Shown here piece after piece: positions 16,656-25,954 of a stretch of 64,000 nucleotides of DNA. Position 1 is the stretch's first letter. Every line of letters starts with the position of its first letter. Origin of the DNA: Bradyrhizobium algeriense (GTDB taxonomy: Bacteria; Pseudomonadota; Alphaproteobacteria; Rhizobiales; Xanthobacteraceae); contig NZ_JAZHRV010000001.1 in assembly GCF_036924595.1 (NCBI RefSeq), positions 1,364,001 through 1,428,000 of the forward strand, given 5' to 3'. The notes below the pieces were generated by a model. The model was not told the origin of the DNA and searched no databases. It saw only the letters and a list, made by a program, of their open reading frames with translations. The translations under genes and the position numbers were made by a program.

Positions 16656-17180
16656 CTAGTTTGCGACCGACGCCGACTTCGGAAATGGCACCAGCACTAC
16701 CGACATAGAGACATGGCCAATTTCTCCGTGCAAATCCAGCAATGTACCGCTTCCGATTCCGAGCCCGCTGGCGGGTTGCCAGCGGCTCTGTGCGCGGATC
16801 CCCACCCACTCGCCTGCCGGCCGCCTGAGGAGCTGGACCGTCAGGTTTGGATTGGGATCCGCGACGACATTCTGGAACGGCCGCGCGATGCCATGGGTCC
16901 AGTCCGCAGGTCCGAGCACGGACGACAGTGGGCCGGCGCCATCGATGATCTGGTGTTTGAGCCGAAACCAAGCGATGCCATCGCCTGCGCGCGCCTCCAT
17001 GGCGTCCATGAACCATGGCCGGCCGCGGGCAGCCTGCACGTGACGCGCCGGGAACCGAGTTGGGTCGAAGCTGTCACCCCCTCCGTCCACAAATCCCGGC
17101 ACCTCGATTGCGCGTTCGCGCGACAGCGTTACCCGCACGGTGGCGCAAGGATCCTCTTCGCCGTCAGGCCACAGCGTATC
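16656..17180 (-). pseudogene. Acyl-CoA thioesterase-like gene, 5' part deleted
   Basis: The minus-strand frame matches the C-terminal hot-dog half of acyl-CoA thioesterase-like proteins: ARAGDGIAWFRLKHQIIDGA, then the helix GPLSSVLGPADWTHGIARPF, P-N-P-N-L-T-V-Q-L-L-R-R, and the final strands WVGIRAQSRWQPASGLGIG and DLHGEIGHVSMSVVLVP. About 80-100 N-terminal residues of the usual length are absent. The open frame begins at 17225 only by running into antisense of the neighbouring synthetase. The break lies at about 17170-17190, the same spot where the divergent acyl-CoA synthetase loses its start. Confidence 0.7.
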
Positions 17181-17184
17181 GAGG

Positions 17185-18616
17185 CGCGGCTGATCTGATT
17201 GGACGCATTCAATCGATTTATGCAAAGGCGGGTCTCGTCCGGCCCCGCCGTATTGCCTTCCTGGCCGGCAATTGCGGGTATTGCTGGTGCGCCTCGGTGG
17301 CCGCCCACCTGAGCGGGTTCAGCATCACATGGCTGCACCCGGCGGGGTCGCTGGACGATCAAATCTATCAAATCGAAGACGCCGAAATTGATGCGCTAGT
17401 CGTCGATGCGGAGCATTTCGCGACGCGAGGTGATCAGCTCGCAGCGCGAATTCCGCGCGACATGAAACTATTTCGAATTGGGCACGCCAGTTTCGGCGCT
17501 GACCTTCTCTCAGGCGCAGAAGCAGCGGGATCGTTCACGCCGCGCGATCTGGCGAAGACCACCGATATCGCGCTTCTCAACTACACCGGCGGAACAACCG
17601 GACGCCCGAAGGGCGCAATGCGGCGGCATGGTGCGGTAACGTCATACGTGACGGCGATCCTTGCTAACTTTGAACTTCCTGTTTCTCCCCGGTATCTCAC
17701 GGTGGCACCGATCAGCCATGTCGCTGGCGTAAAGGTGCTCCCGACCCTGATTCTGGGGGGAACGGTTCATCTGCTGACCGGCTTCGATCCCTCGCGTGTC
17801 TTGAGGACGATCAGCGAGCACAAAATCAATTTCTCGCTGATGGTCCCGACGATGATCTATGCTCTGCTGGATCATCCCGAGTTCGCAAAGGCCGACCTTT
17901 CAAGTCTCGAACTGCTGCTCTACGGCGCGGCAGCGATGTCGCCGAGCCGGTTGGAGGACGGGCTGAAGCGCATCGGACCAGTGTTCTCGCAGCTCTATGG
18001 TCAGACCGAATGCTACCCGGCAACAGTATTGCGAAGGTCGGACCATGATCTTTCGCGCAAGCATCTTTTCACATCGTGCGGACTTCCCGTCACGGCAGCC
18101 GACGTGCGGCTGATCGATGATGAGGGGAGTGAAGTACCGCTGGGCGACGCCGGCGAAATCTGCATTCGCAGCCCCTATGTGATGGAAGAATACTGGAAGC
18201 TTTCGGATCTCACGCACGAAACGTTGAAGCACGGGTGGCTGCATACGGGCGATATCGGACGAAGGGATGATGAAGGATTCCTCTACATTGTCGATCGCAA
18301 GAAAGAGATGGTCATCACCGGCGGATTCAACGTATTTCCGCGCGAAGTCGAGGATTCACTGACGTCTCATCCAGCCGTCGCCAATGCTGCGGTCATCGGC
18401 GTGCCTGACGAAAAGTGGGGCGAAGCGGTCACCGCGATTGTTGTCTTGCGCTCACCGCACGGCGCCTCCGAGCAGGAGCTCGTTCTGCACGTCAAAGACA
18501 AGAAGGGAGCCGTTCAAGCTCCGAAGTCAATCTATTTTGTCGACGACCTGCCGATGACGCCGCTAGGCAAGGTCGACAAACAAGCTTTGCGCGCGCGCTA
18601 TTGCACCAAGACATAG
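17185..18616 (+). pseudogene. Acyl-CoA synthetase (AMP-forming), 5' end deleted
   Basis: From about 17185 to the stop the frame encodes a nearly complete ANL-superfamily adenylating enzyme. Motifs are the P-loop NYTGGTTGRPKGAMRRH, SQLYGQTECYPATV, GWLHTGDIGRRDDEGFLYI, the hinge DRKKEMVITGGFNVFPREVE and the catalytic Lys in P-L-G-K-V-D-K. What is missing is the first 30-60 residues before A-D-L-I-G-R-I. The open frame does reach an ATG at 17015, but those 57 codons are antisense of the thioesterase and not family-like, and there is no other in-frame ATG near. If expressed, the catalytic core would be intact. It probably once activated a fatty or aromatic acid. A decayed ABC binding-protein gene follows. 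Confidence 0.75.
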
Positions 18617-18868
18617 CGCTGCTCTTTCGTACGATGGAGCTGCGAAGCAACCAAAATGCTTACTACGATTGCCGTCGAGTGCTGAACGACTCTTGCGCGC
18701 AGCCTCGCTCTCGAGTTGGCGTCGTTTTTCCCTGGCGCGCAGATTGTCGTCAATGGTCGGCTCAGCCTTTCAGGGACGGAAGCTTTCAATCAGTGGAGTC
18801 AATCTGCGGTAGCGCCAGAGCCAGCTGAAACGCCCGATGTCGGGAACTCACGAAGGAACGGAAAAACG

Positions 18869-19770
18869 ATGGTTAGAGCCGAAATGTCAGTGATCGCCGC
18901 GCTTTTCATGCTTGGTGTGATCCATTCAGCCTCTGCGCAGGTGCAGAAAAAATATGATGCAGGCGTTACGGACACAGAAATCAAGATAGGCAACATCATG
19001 CCCTATAGCGGGCCAGCATCCGCATACGGATTGATCGGAAAGGCGGAGGCTGCATATTTTAAGAGACTCAACGATCGCGGGGGTATCAACGGACGCAAGA
19101 TTAATTTCATCAGTTACGACGACGCATATAGTCCGCCCAAAGCCGTCGAACAGGCCCGCAAGCTCGTCGAGAGCGACGAGGTGCTCCTGATCTTCAGCTC
19201 TATGGGGACGCCATCGAACTCCGCCATCCACAAGTATATAGACGGCCGCAAGGTACCGCAGCTGTTCGTCGCATCCGCCGCCACTAAGTGGGCCGACCCG
19301 AAGAATTTTCCGTGGACGATGGGCCTGGCCGTCAACTATCAGACGGAAGGCACAATCTTTGCAAAATCCATTCTCGAACAGAAGCCGGACGCCAAGATCG
19401 CCATTCTGTTTCAAAATGACGATTTTGGCAAAGACCTGATGCGCGGATTCATAGACGCTTTGGGCAGTAAACAGTCGATGATCGTCGCGCGAGAATCTTA
19501 CGAAGTGTCAGAGCCAACGATCGATTCGCAGGTCGTTAAGCTCAAACACTCAGACGCGGACGTGCTCGTAAATTTCTCGAGCCCGAAGTTCGCAGCGCAG
19601 GCAATAAAAAAGTTAGCGAACTCGGTTGGCGGCCGCTCTATATCGTCACGAGCGTGTCCTCGTCGGTCGGGGCAGTCATTGCGGCTGCAGGGCTGGATAG
19701 CTCGCAAGGCCTAATTTCCGCTACCTTCTACAAGGATGCAATGGACCCGCAGTGGAAGGACGATGCAAGT
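18869..19770 (+). pseudogene. Branched-chain amino-acid-type ABC binding protein, frameshifted and truncated
   Basis: ATG 18869 (ribosome site aaggaacg) starts a signal peptide (MVRAEMSVIAALFMLGVIHS, cleaved after ASA), then the classic periplasmic binding fold: YDAGVTDTEIKIGNIMPYSG, VEQARKLVESDEVLLIFSSM, NFPWTMGLAVNYQTEG, FQNDDFGKDLMRGF and HSDADVLVNF. At about 19618, after K-K-L-A, one base is missing. Shifting the frame restores G-W-R-P-L-Y-I-V-T-S-V-S-S-S-V-G-A-V-I, ending near YKDAMDPQWKDDA (19767). The last 80-100 residues of the family are gone. With the upstream synthetase it looks like the rest of an acyl/aromatic acid uptake and activation operon. Confidence 0.85.
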
Positions 19771-19865
19771 TCTATCTGCCGGTCTGCGATGTCCGTTTTC
19801 AGAGCCCCATAGCGGACATGGGCGGGTGGCGCCCGTGATCTGTAGCTATTGGGCGCAGCGAGGCG

Positions 19866-20300
19866 TCACGCATGGTGGTCGTATTCGCTCAGTGCGATCC
19901 GGACCTCGCGGGCAAAATCGATTAGCGAGGCGGTAAACGCGCTAAGCGAGATCAGGAAGAAGATCGCAACGCCGTATTCATGCCGAAGCTGAAAGAACGC
20001 GGTTACAAAAGCCACGATGATGAGCAGCGTCACCGCAATACTCGCTACCACGGCCCAGAAGACGGCCCGGTTCATCATGGCAGCGCGCTGCATCAGGCGT
20101 GGCAGGTCGGCCTTGAGCCGCACCCGCGCCGAATCGTGATCCGGGATTCCGTTCAAAACCACCGTCCGGTCTACGATCCTGTTTAGGCGATTGATGAGCA
20201 GAGCGATGAATGCTGCCAGCGCGCCAAGAAGGAAGGCGGGCGCCGCCGCCTGCGAGATGACATGTGCGAGCTGATTGATGGATGGTGTGTCGGGGATCAT
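19866..20300 (-). CDS. DUF2721 family membrane protein
   Basis: 144 residues from ATG 20300; the frame runs on to 20450, but that part is promoter sequence with a GATTTTGCATAG-type motif. The start MIPDTPSINQLAHVISQAAA is typical of DUF2721. There are three membrane spans: about residues 17-37 (PAFLLGALAAFIALLINRL), 80-105 (AVFWAVVASIAVTLLIIVAFV) and 112-132 (AIFFLISLSAFTASLIDFA), with the family's R-L-x-R-I-V-D-R loop after the first. Function of the family is unknown. A second, decayed copy lies at 36914-37322. Confidence 0.88.
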   Translation of the reverse strand: MIPDTPSINQLAHVISQAAAPAFLLGALAAFIALLINRLNRIVDRTVVLNGIPDHDSARVRLKADLPRLMQRAAMMNRAVFWAVVASIAVTLLIIVAFVTAFFQLRHEYGVAIFFLISLSAFTASLIDFAREVRIALSEYDHHA

Positions 20301-20415
20301 TGTATTCCAGTCCGGAGGGACGAGCACATGATTTGGTCCGCTGCCAAAGTTTTTATCTAGAACGCGCCTGCTTGCGAAACCGATCTCGCAAATACGCTGT
20401 GGTCGGCCTGAGCGG

Positions 20416-20506
20416 CTATGCAAGTTCGGCAGCGAAGCATCGATGATCAAAGATTAAGATGTCATGGATCACGGCGCAATCATTTCAAACGCCCGAATTT
20501 GCATAG
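20416..20506. promoter_or_regulatory. Divergent pair of GATTTTGCATAG-type elements
   Basis: On the plus strand CTATGCAAGTTC at 20416-20427 and GAATTTGCATAG at 20495-20506. Read toward the gene each faces, they are GAACTTGCATAG (116 bp before DUF2721) and GAATTTGCATAG (98 bp before the 40-codon frame and TAXI gene). Both are preceded by CCGA or CCCG. The pair belongs to a motif repeated about ten times between 20 and 40 kb. Confidence 0.6.
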
Positions 20507-20603
20507 TCAGGCGGGTGGCCCAGCCCTTAAGGATATCCTGCCAGCGACGAACAGACCCATCTCGATAGGCAGGCGGGGCGAACCAGCAGAAAAGTGATTG
20601 AAC

Positions 20604-20726
20604 ATGTCCATGAAAAGTCCTGGAATATTGGCAGGTTTATCGTTGGCCGCGCTGATGGGTTCAACGACGGCGTTTTCGCAGCCGCCGCCGGGTGTGCAGG
20701 TCGGCAAGCTGGCGCTCGTGATGTAA
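20604..20726 (+). CDS. 40-residue secreted peptide or truncated DUF992-like protein
   Basis: ATG 20604 (or 20610) starts a clear signal peptide, GILAGLSLAALMGSTTAFS, followed by only 17 residues, QPPPGVQVGKLALVM-type, and a stop. The mature beginning resembles the first strand of DUF992 proteins (x-V-Q-V-G-x-L-x-C), so it may be a 3'-truncated member of that family. The stop is 4 bp before the ATG of the TAXI gene, so it may be co-translated with it. No ribosome site separates the two, which hints at translational coupling. Confidence 0.45.
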   Translation: MSMKSPGILAGLSLAALMGSTTAFSQPPPGVQVGKLALVM

Positions 20727-20730
20727 CGCG

Positions 20731-22059
20731 ATGGCGGGCCTCGCGATCAATCTGTGGCCGCGATGGCTCAGGATATCGATTGTCGGGGCAGCGACGGCTG
20801 CGACGATCGGCGGCGGATGGTTCGCGTATCGCTACTTCGCAAAGCCAGTTGTTCTTACTGTGGCTGCCGGGTCGACCGATGGCGAGGCGCTGGCGCTTAT
20901 CTCGGCGATATCAGCGCGCCTGACAGCGTCCAACTCGCATGTCCGGTTGAAAGTCAGCGACGCCGGTACATCGGCACAGGCGGCCGAATTGTTGGCCGCG
21001 CACAGGGTGGACCTCGCCGTTGTTCGCGGCGATACAGGCGGTCTGGCGGATGCCAGGAGCGTGTTGCTCCTGACCCACGGCGTGGTCTTGATTATGACCC
21101 CATCGGTTGCGAGCGCCGATAGTCTGGGCGATCTCCGCAATACGACGGTCGGTATCATCGGCGGAGCGATCAACCAGCCGGCAGTCGAGGCGCTGAAGCA
21201 GGTGTATCAATTCGACCGCGCCAGGGTCAGTTTTCAGGATGTTGCCATCAACGACGCCTCAGCAGCGCTCGCATCGGGAAAAGTTCACGCTTTGCTGGCT
21301 GTTGTTCCGCTGACGGAAAAGTATCTCGCCAAGGTCAGGCAATTCTTTCAACAGGAACGCGCCAAGGGATCGGCGCCAAAGCTGATCGAGATCGAATCGG
21401 CCGGCGCGGTCGCCAATGTTGCGCAGTACTACGAGAGCTATGACATCCCGAAGGGCACCTTGCGGGGCGCACCGCCGGTCCCTTCCGATGATCTCACGTC
21501 GCTGCGCGTTTCGTACTTTCTCGTCGCCAACAAGACCGTAAGCGCCGATGCCATTACCGACCTGACGCAGTCGCTGGTCGATGCGAAACGGGACCTGCTG
21601 TCGCAGTTTCCGATACTGGGCCAGGCCGCAGCACCGAGCACGGACGCGGACGCGCTGATCCCGATCCATCCGGGGGCCGCGACCTATTACAATGGCAACC
21701 AGCAGAGTTTTCTCGATAGGTATGATGACAAGCTCTACTACGGCTCGTTGCTGCTGGGCTCGCTGATCTCCATCCTCGTGGCTGCCTGGCGTTTCGCCCG
21801 ATCCGGCACCGGGCCCGAGAGCATGCTGGAGCCGCTCTACGAGCTCGGCAACGAAATCAGGAATGCGAAAAGCGAAGCCGAACTCGAGGATATCGAAAAG
21901 CGGATTGACGATATCCTGAAGAACGAGCTTGCGAGGAACGCGGGCGAGAACGCCGACAGCGCCGAGATGGCCGCGCTGGGTCTCGCGGCCCACAGGCTAC
22001 AGTATCTGATGAGCCACCGCCGGATGCTGGTTCGTTCGACGGTGGCCTCCCGACAGTAG
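20731..22059 (+). CDS. TAXI-family solute-binding protein with two membrane anchors
   Basis: 442 residues. Instead of a cleaved signal, a membrane span lies at residues 11-33 (LRISIVGAATAATIGGGWFA). The periplasmic TRAP-TAXI-type binding domain covers about 40-320, with LTVAAGSTDGEAL, VDLAVVRGD, NTTVGIIGGAINQPAVEALK and IPIHPGAATYYNGNQQSF near its end. A second membrane span at 340-360 (YYGSLLLGSLISILVAAW) leads into a cytoplasmic coiled-coil, EPLYELGNEIRNAKSEAEL to RIDDILKNELA. No TRAP membrane subunit gene is nearby. Orphan TAXI proteins with this C-terminal anchor are likely sensors or assembly partners rather than transporters (inference). The start at ATG 20731 directly follows the 40-codon frame. 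Confidence 0.88.
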   Translation: MAGLAINLWPRWLRISIVGAATAATIGGGWFAYRYFAKPVVLTVAAGSTDGEALALISAISARLTASNSHVRLKVSDAGTSAQAAELLAAHRVDLAVVRGDTGGLADARSVLLLTHGVVLIMTPSVASADSLGDLRNTTVGIIGGAINQPAVEALKQVYQFDRARVSFQDVAINDASAALASGKVHALLAVVPLTEKYLAKVRQFFQQERAKGSAPKLIEIESAGAVANVAQYYESYDIPKGTLRGAPPVPSDDLTSLRVSYFLVANKTVSADAITDLTQSLVDAKRDLLSQFPILGQAAAPSTDADALIPIHPGAATYYNGNQQSFLDRYDDKLYYGSLLLGSLISILVAAWRFARSGTGPESMLEPLYELGNEIRNAKSEAELEDIEKRIDDILKNELARNAGENADSAEMAALGLAAHRLQYLMSHRRMLVRSTVASRQ

Positions 22060-22074
22060 CATCAGTCTATTGCG

Positions 22075-23148
22075 TTATTTCACAATCCGATGCTTCGTCG
22101 GCGTCAACGTGCTAGCCGGCGCCATCGGCGAGATCGAGAACGTCAGCCAAGCATTCCATCCCGATGGCCGATTCTCTGCCGCGAACTCACCATAGGCTTT
22201 CAGGTTGAGGTATCCCTGCATGTCGCCGACGGGAAACAGGAAGCCGGCCTGGGGGCCGATGCCGAGCACGCGCGATCGAAAAGCTCCCAGGATCGGGTGC
22301 TGGCCGAAATCGTCGGTGATCTGCTGGTAGCCATATCCGACAAAACCGACGAAAAACTGCTTGGAAAGGAATTGCGACATTCCCCAGTCGACATGAAAGT
22401 CGATTCCGTTCTGGTAGTTGGTGTCGTGATTCTTGAAGTTGTAGGTAAATCCCGCAACGGCCGAAAACTCTTGGCCCGCCGCCGGGTTGAAATAGGTATA
22501 GCCACCGCCGCCATCGATGGCGGCATGGCCGATGCCGAGATTGGCAAGGCGGGTTGAGCTATAGGCACCGACGGGGACGTCGCCGGTCAGATAGGTCATG
22601 AAATTGTGCACGCCGGCATTCCACTTCAGCGTTGCCTGCGGATACAGGTCACCCACCGATGTGATTGAGTCCTGGATGAAGCCGGTCCGGGTCACCGCCA
22701 GCGGACCGAGGGCTGCCGTCAGCGTGCCGTCGACACTGGCACTCGAACGACCGAACAGGCCGATAACGCCGATCGCCAGTTGTCCGCCAAGCACCGGCGT
22801 TGCGAACGTATAGGTAGGATTCAGAAATACGAGATCGCCCTGTGCGCTCAGACTGGCGCCCAGGCTGACGGCGACGTTGGCGGGGATCCTGCCGATCTGA
22901 ATCTGCCTGGCTGCGGCCACCGCGCCGGATGCTTCCACGGTGGTATGATAGTAGACCGCAGCCATCGACCAGCCCGGCACGGCGGGGACGGCTGCGAGGC
23001 TGCCAAAACGGCCAGGCAGCCAGTAGGAAACGCCACCCTCGTCGGCGCGGGACATGCTCGGAAGGCAAGCCAGCAGCGCGATCGCTACGGCTGCGCTGGT
23101 ATGCCTCGGACGCAAGCTGGTGGTTTGCTGAGATCGTTCGCGCGTCAT
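22075..23148 (-). CDS. SphA / phenol MetA-type outer-membrane protein
   Basis: 357 residues from ATG 23148 (ribosome site gagggg). The frame extends to 23268, but this ATG begins a signal peptide (AAVAIALLACLPSMSRA, cleavage about residue 33). The mature start is EGGVSYWLPGRFGSLAAVPA, the characteristic opening of SphA-like proteins of the Phenol_MetA_deg family, predicted beta-barrels linked to hydrophobic compound uptake. Further blocks are FLNPTYTFATPVLGGQLAIG, GDVPVGAYSSTRLANLGIGH, AIDGGGGYTYFNP and GYGYQQITDDFGQHPILGAF. The final residues (TPTKHRIVK) are atypical. The gene follows the AraC gene on the same strand after 116 bp carrying two copies of the TGCATAG motif. Confidence 0.85.
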   Translation of the reverse strand: MTRERSQQTTSLRPRHTSAAVAIALLACLPSMSRADEGGVSYWLPGRFGSLAAVPAVPGWSMAAVYYHTTVEASGAVAAARQIQIGRIPANVAVSLGASLSAQGDLVFLNPTYTFATPVLGGQLAIGVIGLFGRSSASVDGTLTAALGPLAVTRTGFIQDSITSVGDLYPQATLKWNAGVHNFMTYLTGDVPVGAYSSTRLANLGIGHAAIDGGGGYTYFNPAAGQEFSAVAGFTYNFKNHDTNYQNGIDFHVDWGMSQFLSKQFFVGFVGYGYQQITDDFGQHPILGAFRSRVLGIGPQAGFLFPVGDMQGYLNLKAYGEFAAENRPSGWNAWLTFSISPMAPASTLTPTKHRIVK

Positions 23149-23172
23149 CTGTTTGCCCCTCGAAATCTCTTT

Positions 23173-23224
23173 GGATCCGCATAGCGAGGAAATTTCACGC
23201 CAGGTGCGGTCGCTATGCAGATTC
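23173..23224. promoter_or_regulatory. TGCATAG-type elements before the SphA-like gene
   Basis: CTATGCAGATTC at 23213-23224 reads GAATCTGCATAG toward the SphA-like gene, 65 bp before its start. A second weaker copy, GGATCCGCATAG on the plus strand, is at 23173-23184. Confidence 0.5.
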
Positions 23225-23264
23225 GATCCGGTTTTGATTTTCCGTCCTGGTTGTTGCCGCAAAG

Positions 23265-23756
23265 TCACGCCTGAGCTGCAGCGGTAGGCAACGCTGGCCG
23301 GCGTGCAATTGAGGGCCTGTGGTCTCGTTGCGGCGTTGCGTTTTCGTGCGGTTCAGACGACTCGCCGGCGTCGGCTTGCGACGTCCGCTGCAAGGTCTCC
23401 GAAGGGCTTTCACCAAATACGCTGCGGTATTCGACCGAGAAGCGCCCCAATTCCACAAAACCGTAGCAGGTCGCAACCTCTGTAACGGTCGTGAGGCTGC
23501 TGTCGGAAGACAGCAGCGCGCGCCTCGCCTGTAACAACCGCTGCATGCGAAGATGGCGACAAGGGGGGACGCCGTGGACATTGTGAAATGCCTTGCGCAG
23601 CGTGCGCTCGCTGACGGCAAGGGCGTTGCAGAGAGCCGAAATGTGCAGCGGTGAATCGAGTTCTGCCAGAGCGATCGCCTCGGCTTGGACCACGAGATCG
23701 CGCCAGGTTCTGATCGTCGATTGGCGAGAAACGTCTGACAAATAACTGATAGTCAT
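23265..23756 (-). CDS. AraC-family regulator (short, DNA-binding domain)
   Basis: 163 residues. After a short N-terminal helix, the double helix-turn-helix fills residues about 25-125: LHISALCNALAVSERTLRKA, FHNVHGVPPCRHLRMQRLL and then TTVTEVATCYGFVELGRFSV with EYRSVFGESPSETL. This matches the C-terminal half of AraC proteins of the OruR/AtoS-like type, but the N-terminal sensing domain is absent. The last 35 residues are low-complexity. It may be a naturally short regulator or the remnant of a longer one. The ribosome site is gggggcattag. It is the gene immediately upstream of the SphA-like gene and probably its regulator (inference). Confidence 0.8.
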   Translation of the reverse strand: MTISYLSDVSRQSTIRTWRDLVVQAEAIALAELDSPLHISALCNALAVSERTLRKAFHNVHGVPPCRHLRMQRLLQARRALLSSDSSLTTVTEVATCYGFVELGRFSVEYRSVFGESPSETLQRTSQADAGESSEPHENATPQRDHRPSIARRPALPTAAAQA

Positions 23757-23907
23757 CTAATGCCCCCCGATTCTGCGATCGCGGTGAAAGCGCTGGACTT
23801 GGGGCAACTCAGCATCATGCGCGACAGCGCGCTACTGTACCTGAGGGCAAAACCGGTAGTTGAACGGCCGTCAGCGGGGCGCGGCCGGGGCGCTCGCGCG
23901 GCGACGG

Positions 23908-24555
23908 CTATGAAGCGCTCTTGATGTCGGGCGGGGGCTGGGGCGTCAGGATTCCGGTTCGCTCCGCCACCGAGACTGCCTCGGCAAACGATCCGACCTG
24001 AAGCTTCTGCATGATCATCTGTCTATGATACTTGATGGTTCGCTCGGAAGTACCCAGCAAATGCGCAATCTGCTTGTTCATTTTGCCGCGGACCATCAAC
24101 GCGAAAACCTCGCTCTCGCGGGAAGTTAGTTTCGCAATCAGAGCGTTTAGCGCATCGAGCCGGCCCTGACTCTGCTGGATCGCCGCAAAGCGTGACAGCG
24201 CGCGATCGATCGCTTCCAGCAGCGTCTGCCTCGGGATCGGCTTGGAGAGAAAGTCTTCGGCGCCAGCCTTGATGGCGCGAACGGTCGTTGGAATATCGCC
24301 GTGACCGGTCATGAAGATGATCGGCCAATGATGCGACAGCTTCGCCAGCTCCTGCTGAAGCTCCAGACCGCCGAATGCGGGCATCTGCACGTCGAGCAGA
24401 AGACAGCCGGGTTTGGCGTCGGGGATGTTCTGCAAAAAGTCGGCCGCCGAGTCGAAGTCGACCACGGCATAACCCGAAGCTTTCAATACCCGGGAAATCG
24501 CGCCGCGAAACGACGCGTCGTCGTCCACGATATAAACTACGGGCGCGCCCGTCAT
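23908..24555 (-). CDS. FixJ/NodW-type response regulator
   Basis: 215 residues from ATG 24555; an ATG 16 codons earlier lacks family likeness. The receiver domain (residues 5-120) has acidic pocket VDDDA, phospho-acceptor Asp in CLLLDVQMP, T in IIFMTGHGD and Lys in FLSKPI. The C-terminal LuxR helix-turn-helix (about 145-205) has LTSRESEVFALMVRGKMNKQ and GTSERTIKYHRQMIMQKL. These are the features of FixJ-like activators. No kinase gene is adjacent; the nearest are at 34387 and 37922. It is the only full response regulator with a DNA-binding domain in the 20-40 kb block, so it is the prime candidate to bind the repeated TGCATAG element (inference). A weak motif copy lies at 24731. Confidence 0.92.
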   Translation of the reverse strand: MTGAPVVYIVDDDASFRGAISRVLKASGYAVVDFDSAADFLQNIPDAKPGCLLLDVQMPAFGGLELQQELAKLSHHWPIIFMTGHGDIPTTVRAIKAGAEDFLSKPIPRQTLLEAIDRALSRFAAIQQSQGRLDALNALIAKLTSRESEVFALMVRGKMNKQIAHLLGTSERTIKYHRQMIMQKLQVGSFAEAVSVAERTGILTPQPPPDIKSAS

Positions 24556-24783
24556 TCCCAATCTCTCGCACTTGTCGTGGCCCGCCGGCCGAGTCCCGAA
24601 CATACTCCGGAAGCGATCCGCTGCGAGCGCGCCAAGCCAAGGCTAAGCACGCCGTTGAGCAAGGAAAAATCGGAAATGCGAGAATAACGTGTAGCCCCCC
24701 GGCGGTCAACGCGGAGCGTGTATGTATGCAATATGCAAGTCTGGGCCTGACTACGGGAATATGCAGTTGTGCCAATCGGCTGG

Positions 24784-25893
24784 CTACAGGTACGCCGTAT
24801 AGGAGCTGACCCACACCAGTATTGACGCCAACAGGCCGATAACGCCTGCATTTGCGGCAAATGCGGTGGCGCTTCCCGACATTCCCAACCGCAGCGAGTC
24901 TCGGCTCATTTCATCAGGCACGGAAATTTCCGCAGGGAAGGTCGTCGCGCCACCTAGCGCCGTGGTGCGCGCGAGCGTCCCGGAGACGGCGATCTGGCCC
25001 TGGCCGATTCCCTTTGGAATCGCGATGATTTTTGCGTGATAGACCCGGCCAGGCGCATTGTCGAATACGATATCGACGGGCGCTGCGACCTTAATGGTCT
25101 GGAAACCATTCTGCGAGAACAACCCGACAATTGTAATCTCCTTCTCGACGATGAACGACATCGTCGAACGGGCCTGTGTCGCACGATCGCCAGCCGACAG
25201 CGCGACGACGGTGACGTACCCGTCGGCTGGCGCTCGAACGTTGGTTTGCGATAGCTCCCAGGCGGCGTGATCGAGCTGTGCCTGGATCTGGGCAACCGAT
25301 GTATTGACGCCGCCGATCTCCGAGTCCAGCGCCAGTTTGGCGCTCTGCTGGGTAGCTTTGGCCGCATTGAGTTGAGCTGTCACGGTTTCGTATTGAACCT
25401 GGGTGTCCTGTTCCTTGAACTCGGTGTTGGCTCCGCTTGCATATAGCCTCTGGATGTTGTCGAGCCGCTTCGCATTATATTTCTGCTGCGCGTCGAGACC
25501 GGCGACGTTCGCGGTGGCCTGCTCGTAATTGGACTTGAGAACCTTTGCCTGCTGTCGCGCCGCGGCCAATGATGCCCGCAACTGTGAGACCTTGTACTGG
25601 AACGGCGCTGGATCGATCTGAAACAATACGTCGCCCGTCTTCACGGGCACGTTGGGCTTGACCGGAATAGCCACGACCTCGCCGGATACATTCGGAGTTA
25701 CCTCGACAACTCTGCCTGTGACGGTGACTGTGCCGGATGGCGTGAGGTAATTGAACAGCGCCATAAAGGTCGCGAGAATGAACCCGCCGATCAGTATCGA
25801 AATCGTTCCCGACAGCCAGCCCCAGCGGACCAGCTTGAGCTTGGAAAATATCGCCCACATCGCGAGCACATAGAGGCACAGGATAATAACCAC
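24784..25893 (-). CDS. HlyD-family membrane fusion protein
   Basis: 369 residues. An N-terminal span pair (residues 1-15 and 25-48: VRWGWLSGTISILIGGFILA) is followed by the biotinyl-lipoyl-like half VTGRVVEVTPNVSGEVVAIP, VKTGDVLFQIDPAPF, then a long coiled-coil hairpin (about residues 100-200, rich in A/Q/K), and the second lipoyl half with VRAPADGYVTVVAL. It ends with GVIGLLASILVWVSSYTAYL, a C-terminal membrane helix seen in the YibH/DUF-type subgroup. No partner ABC or RND pump gene is next to it. It is divergent from the secreted protein gene at 26121, with a motif pair between. Confidence 0.9.
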   Translation of the reverse strand: MVIILCLYVLAMWAIFSKLKLVRWGWLSGTISILIGGFILATFMALFNYLTPSGTVTVTGRVVEVTPNVSGEVVAIPVKPNVPVKTGDVLFQIDPAPFQYKVSQLRASLAAARQQAKVLKSNYEQATANVAGLDAQQKYNAKRLDNIQRLYASGANTEFKEQDTQVQYETVTAQLNAAKATQQSAKLALDSEIGGVNTSVAQIQAQLDHAAWELSQTNVRAPADGYVTVVALSAGDRATQARSTMSFIVEKEITIVGLFSQNGFQTIKVAAPVDIVFDNAPGRVYHAKIIAIPKGIGQGQIAVSGTLARTTALGGATTFPAEISVPDEMSRDSLRLGMSGSATAFAANAGVIGLLASILVWVSSYTAYL

Positions 25894-25954
25894 GGGCGGC
25901 CTCTCTCGTTTCGTGGCGCCAACTGCTCATTTGCCGGATGTGCACCGGGACGCG

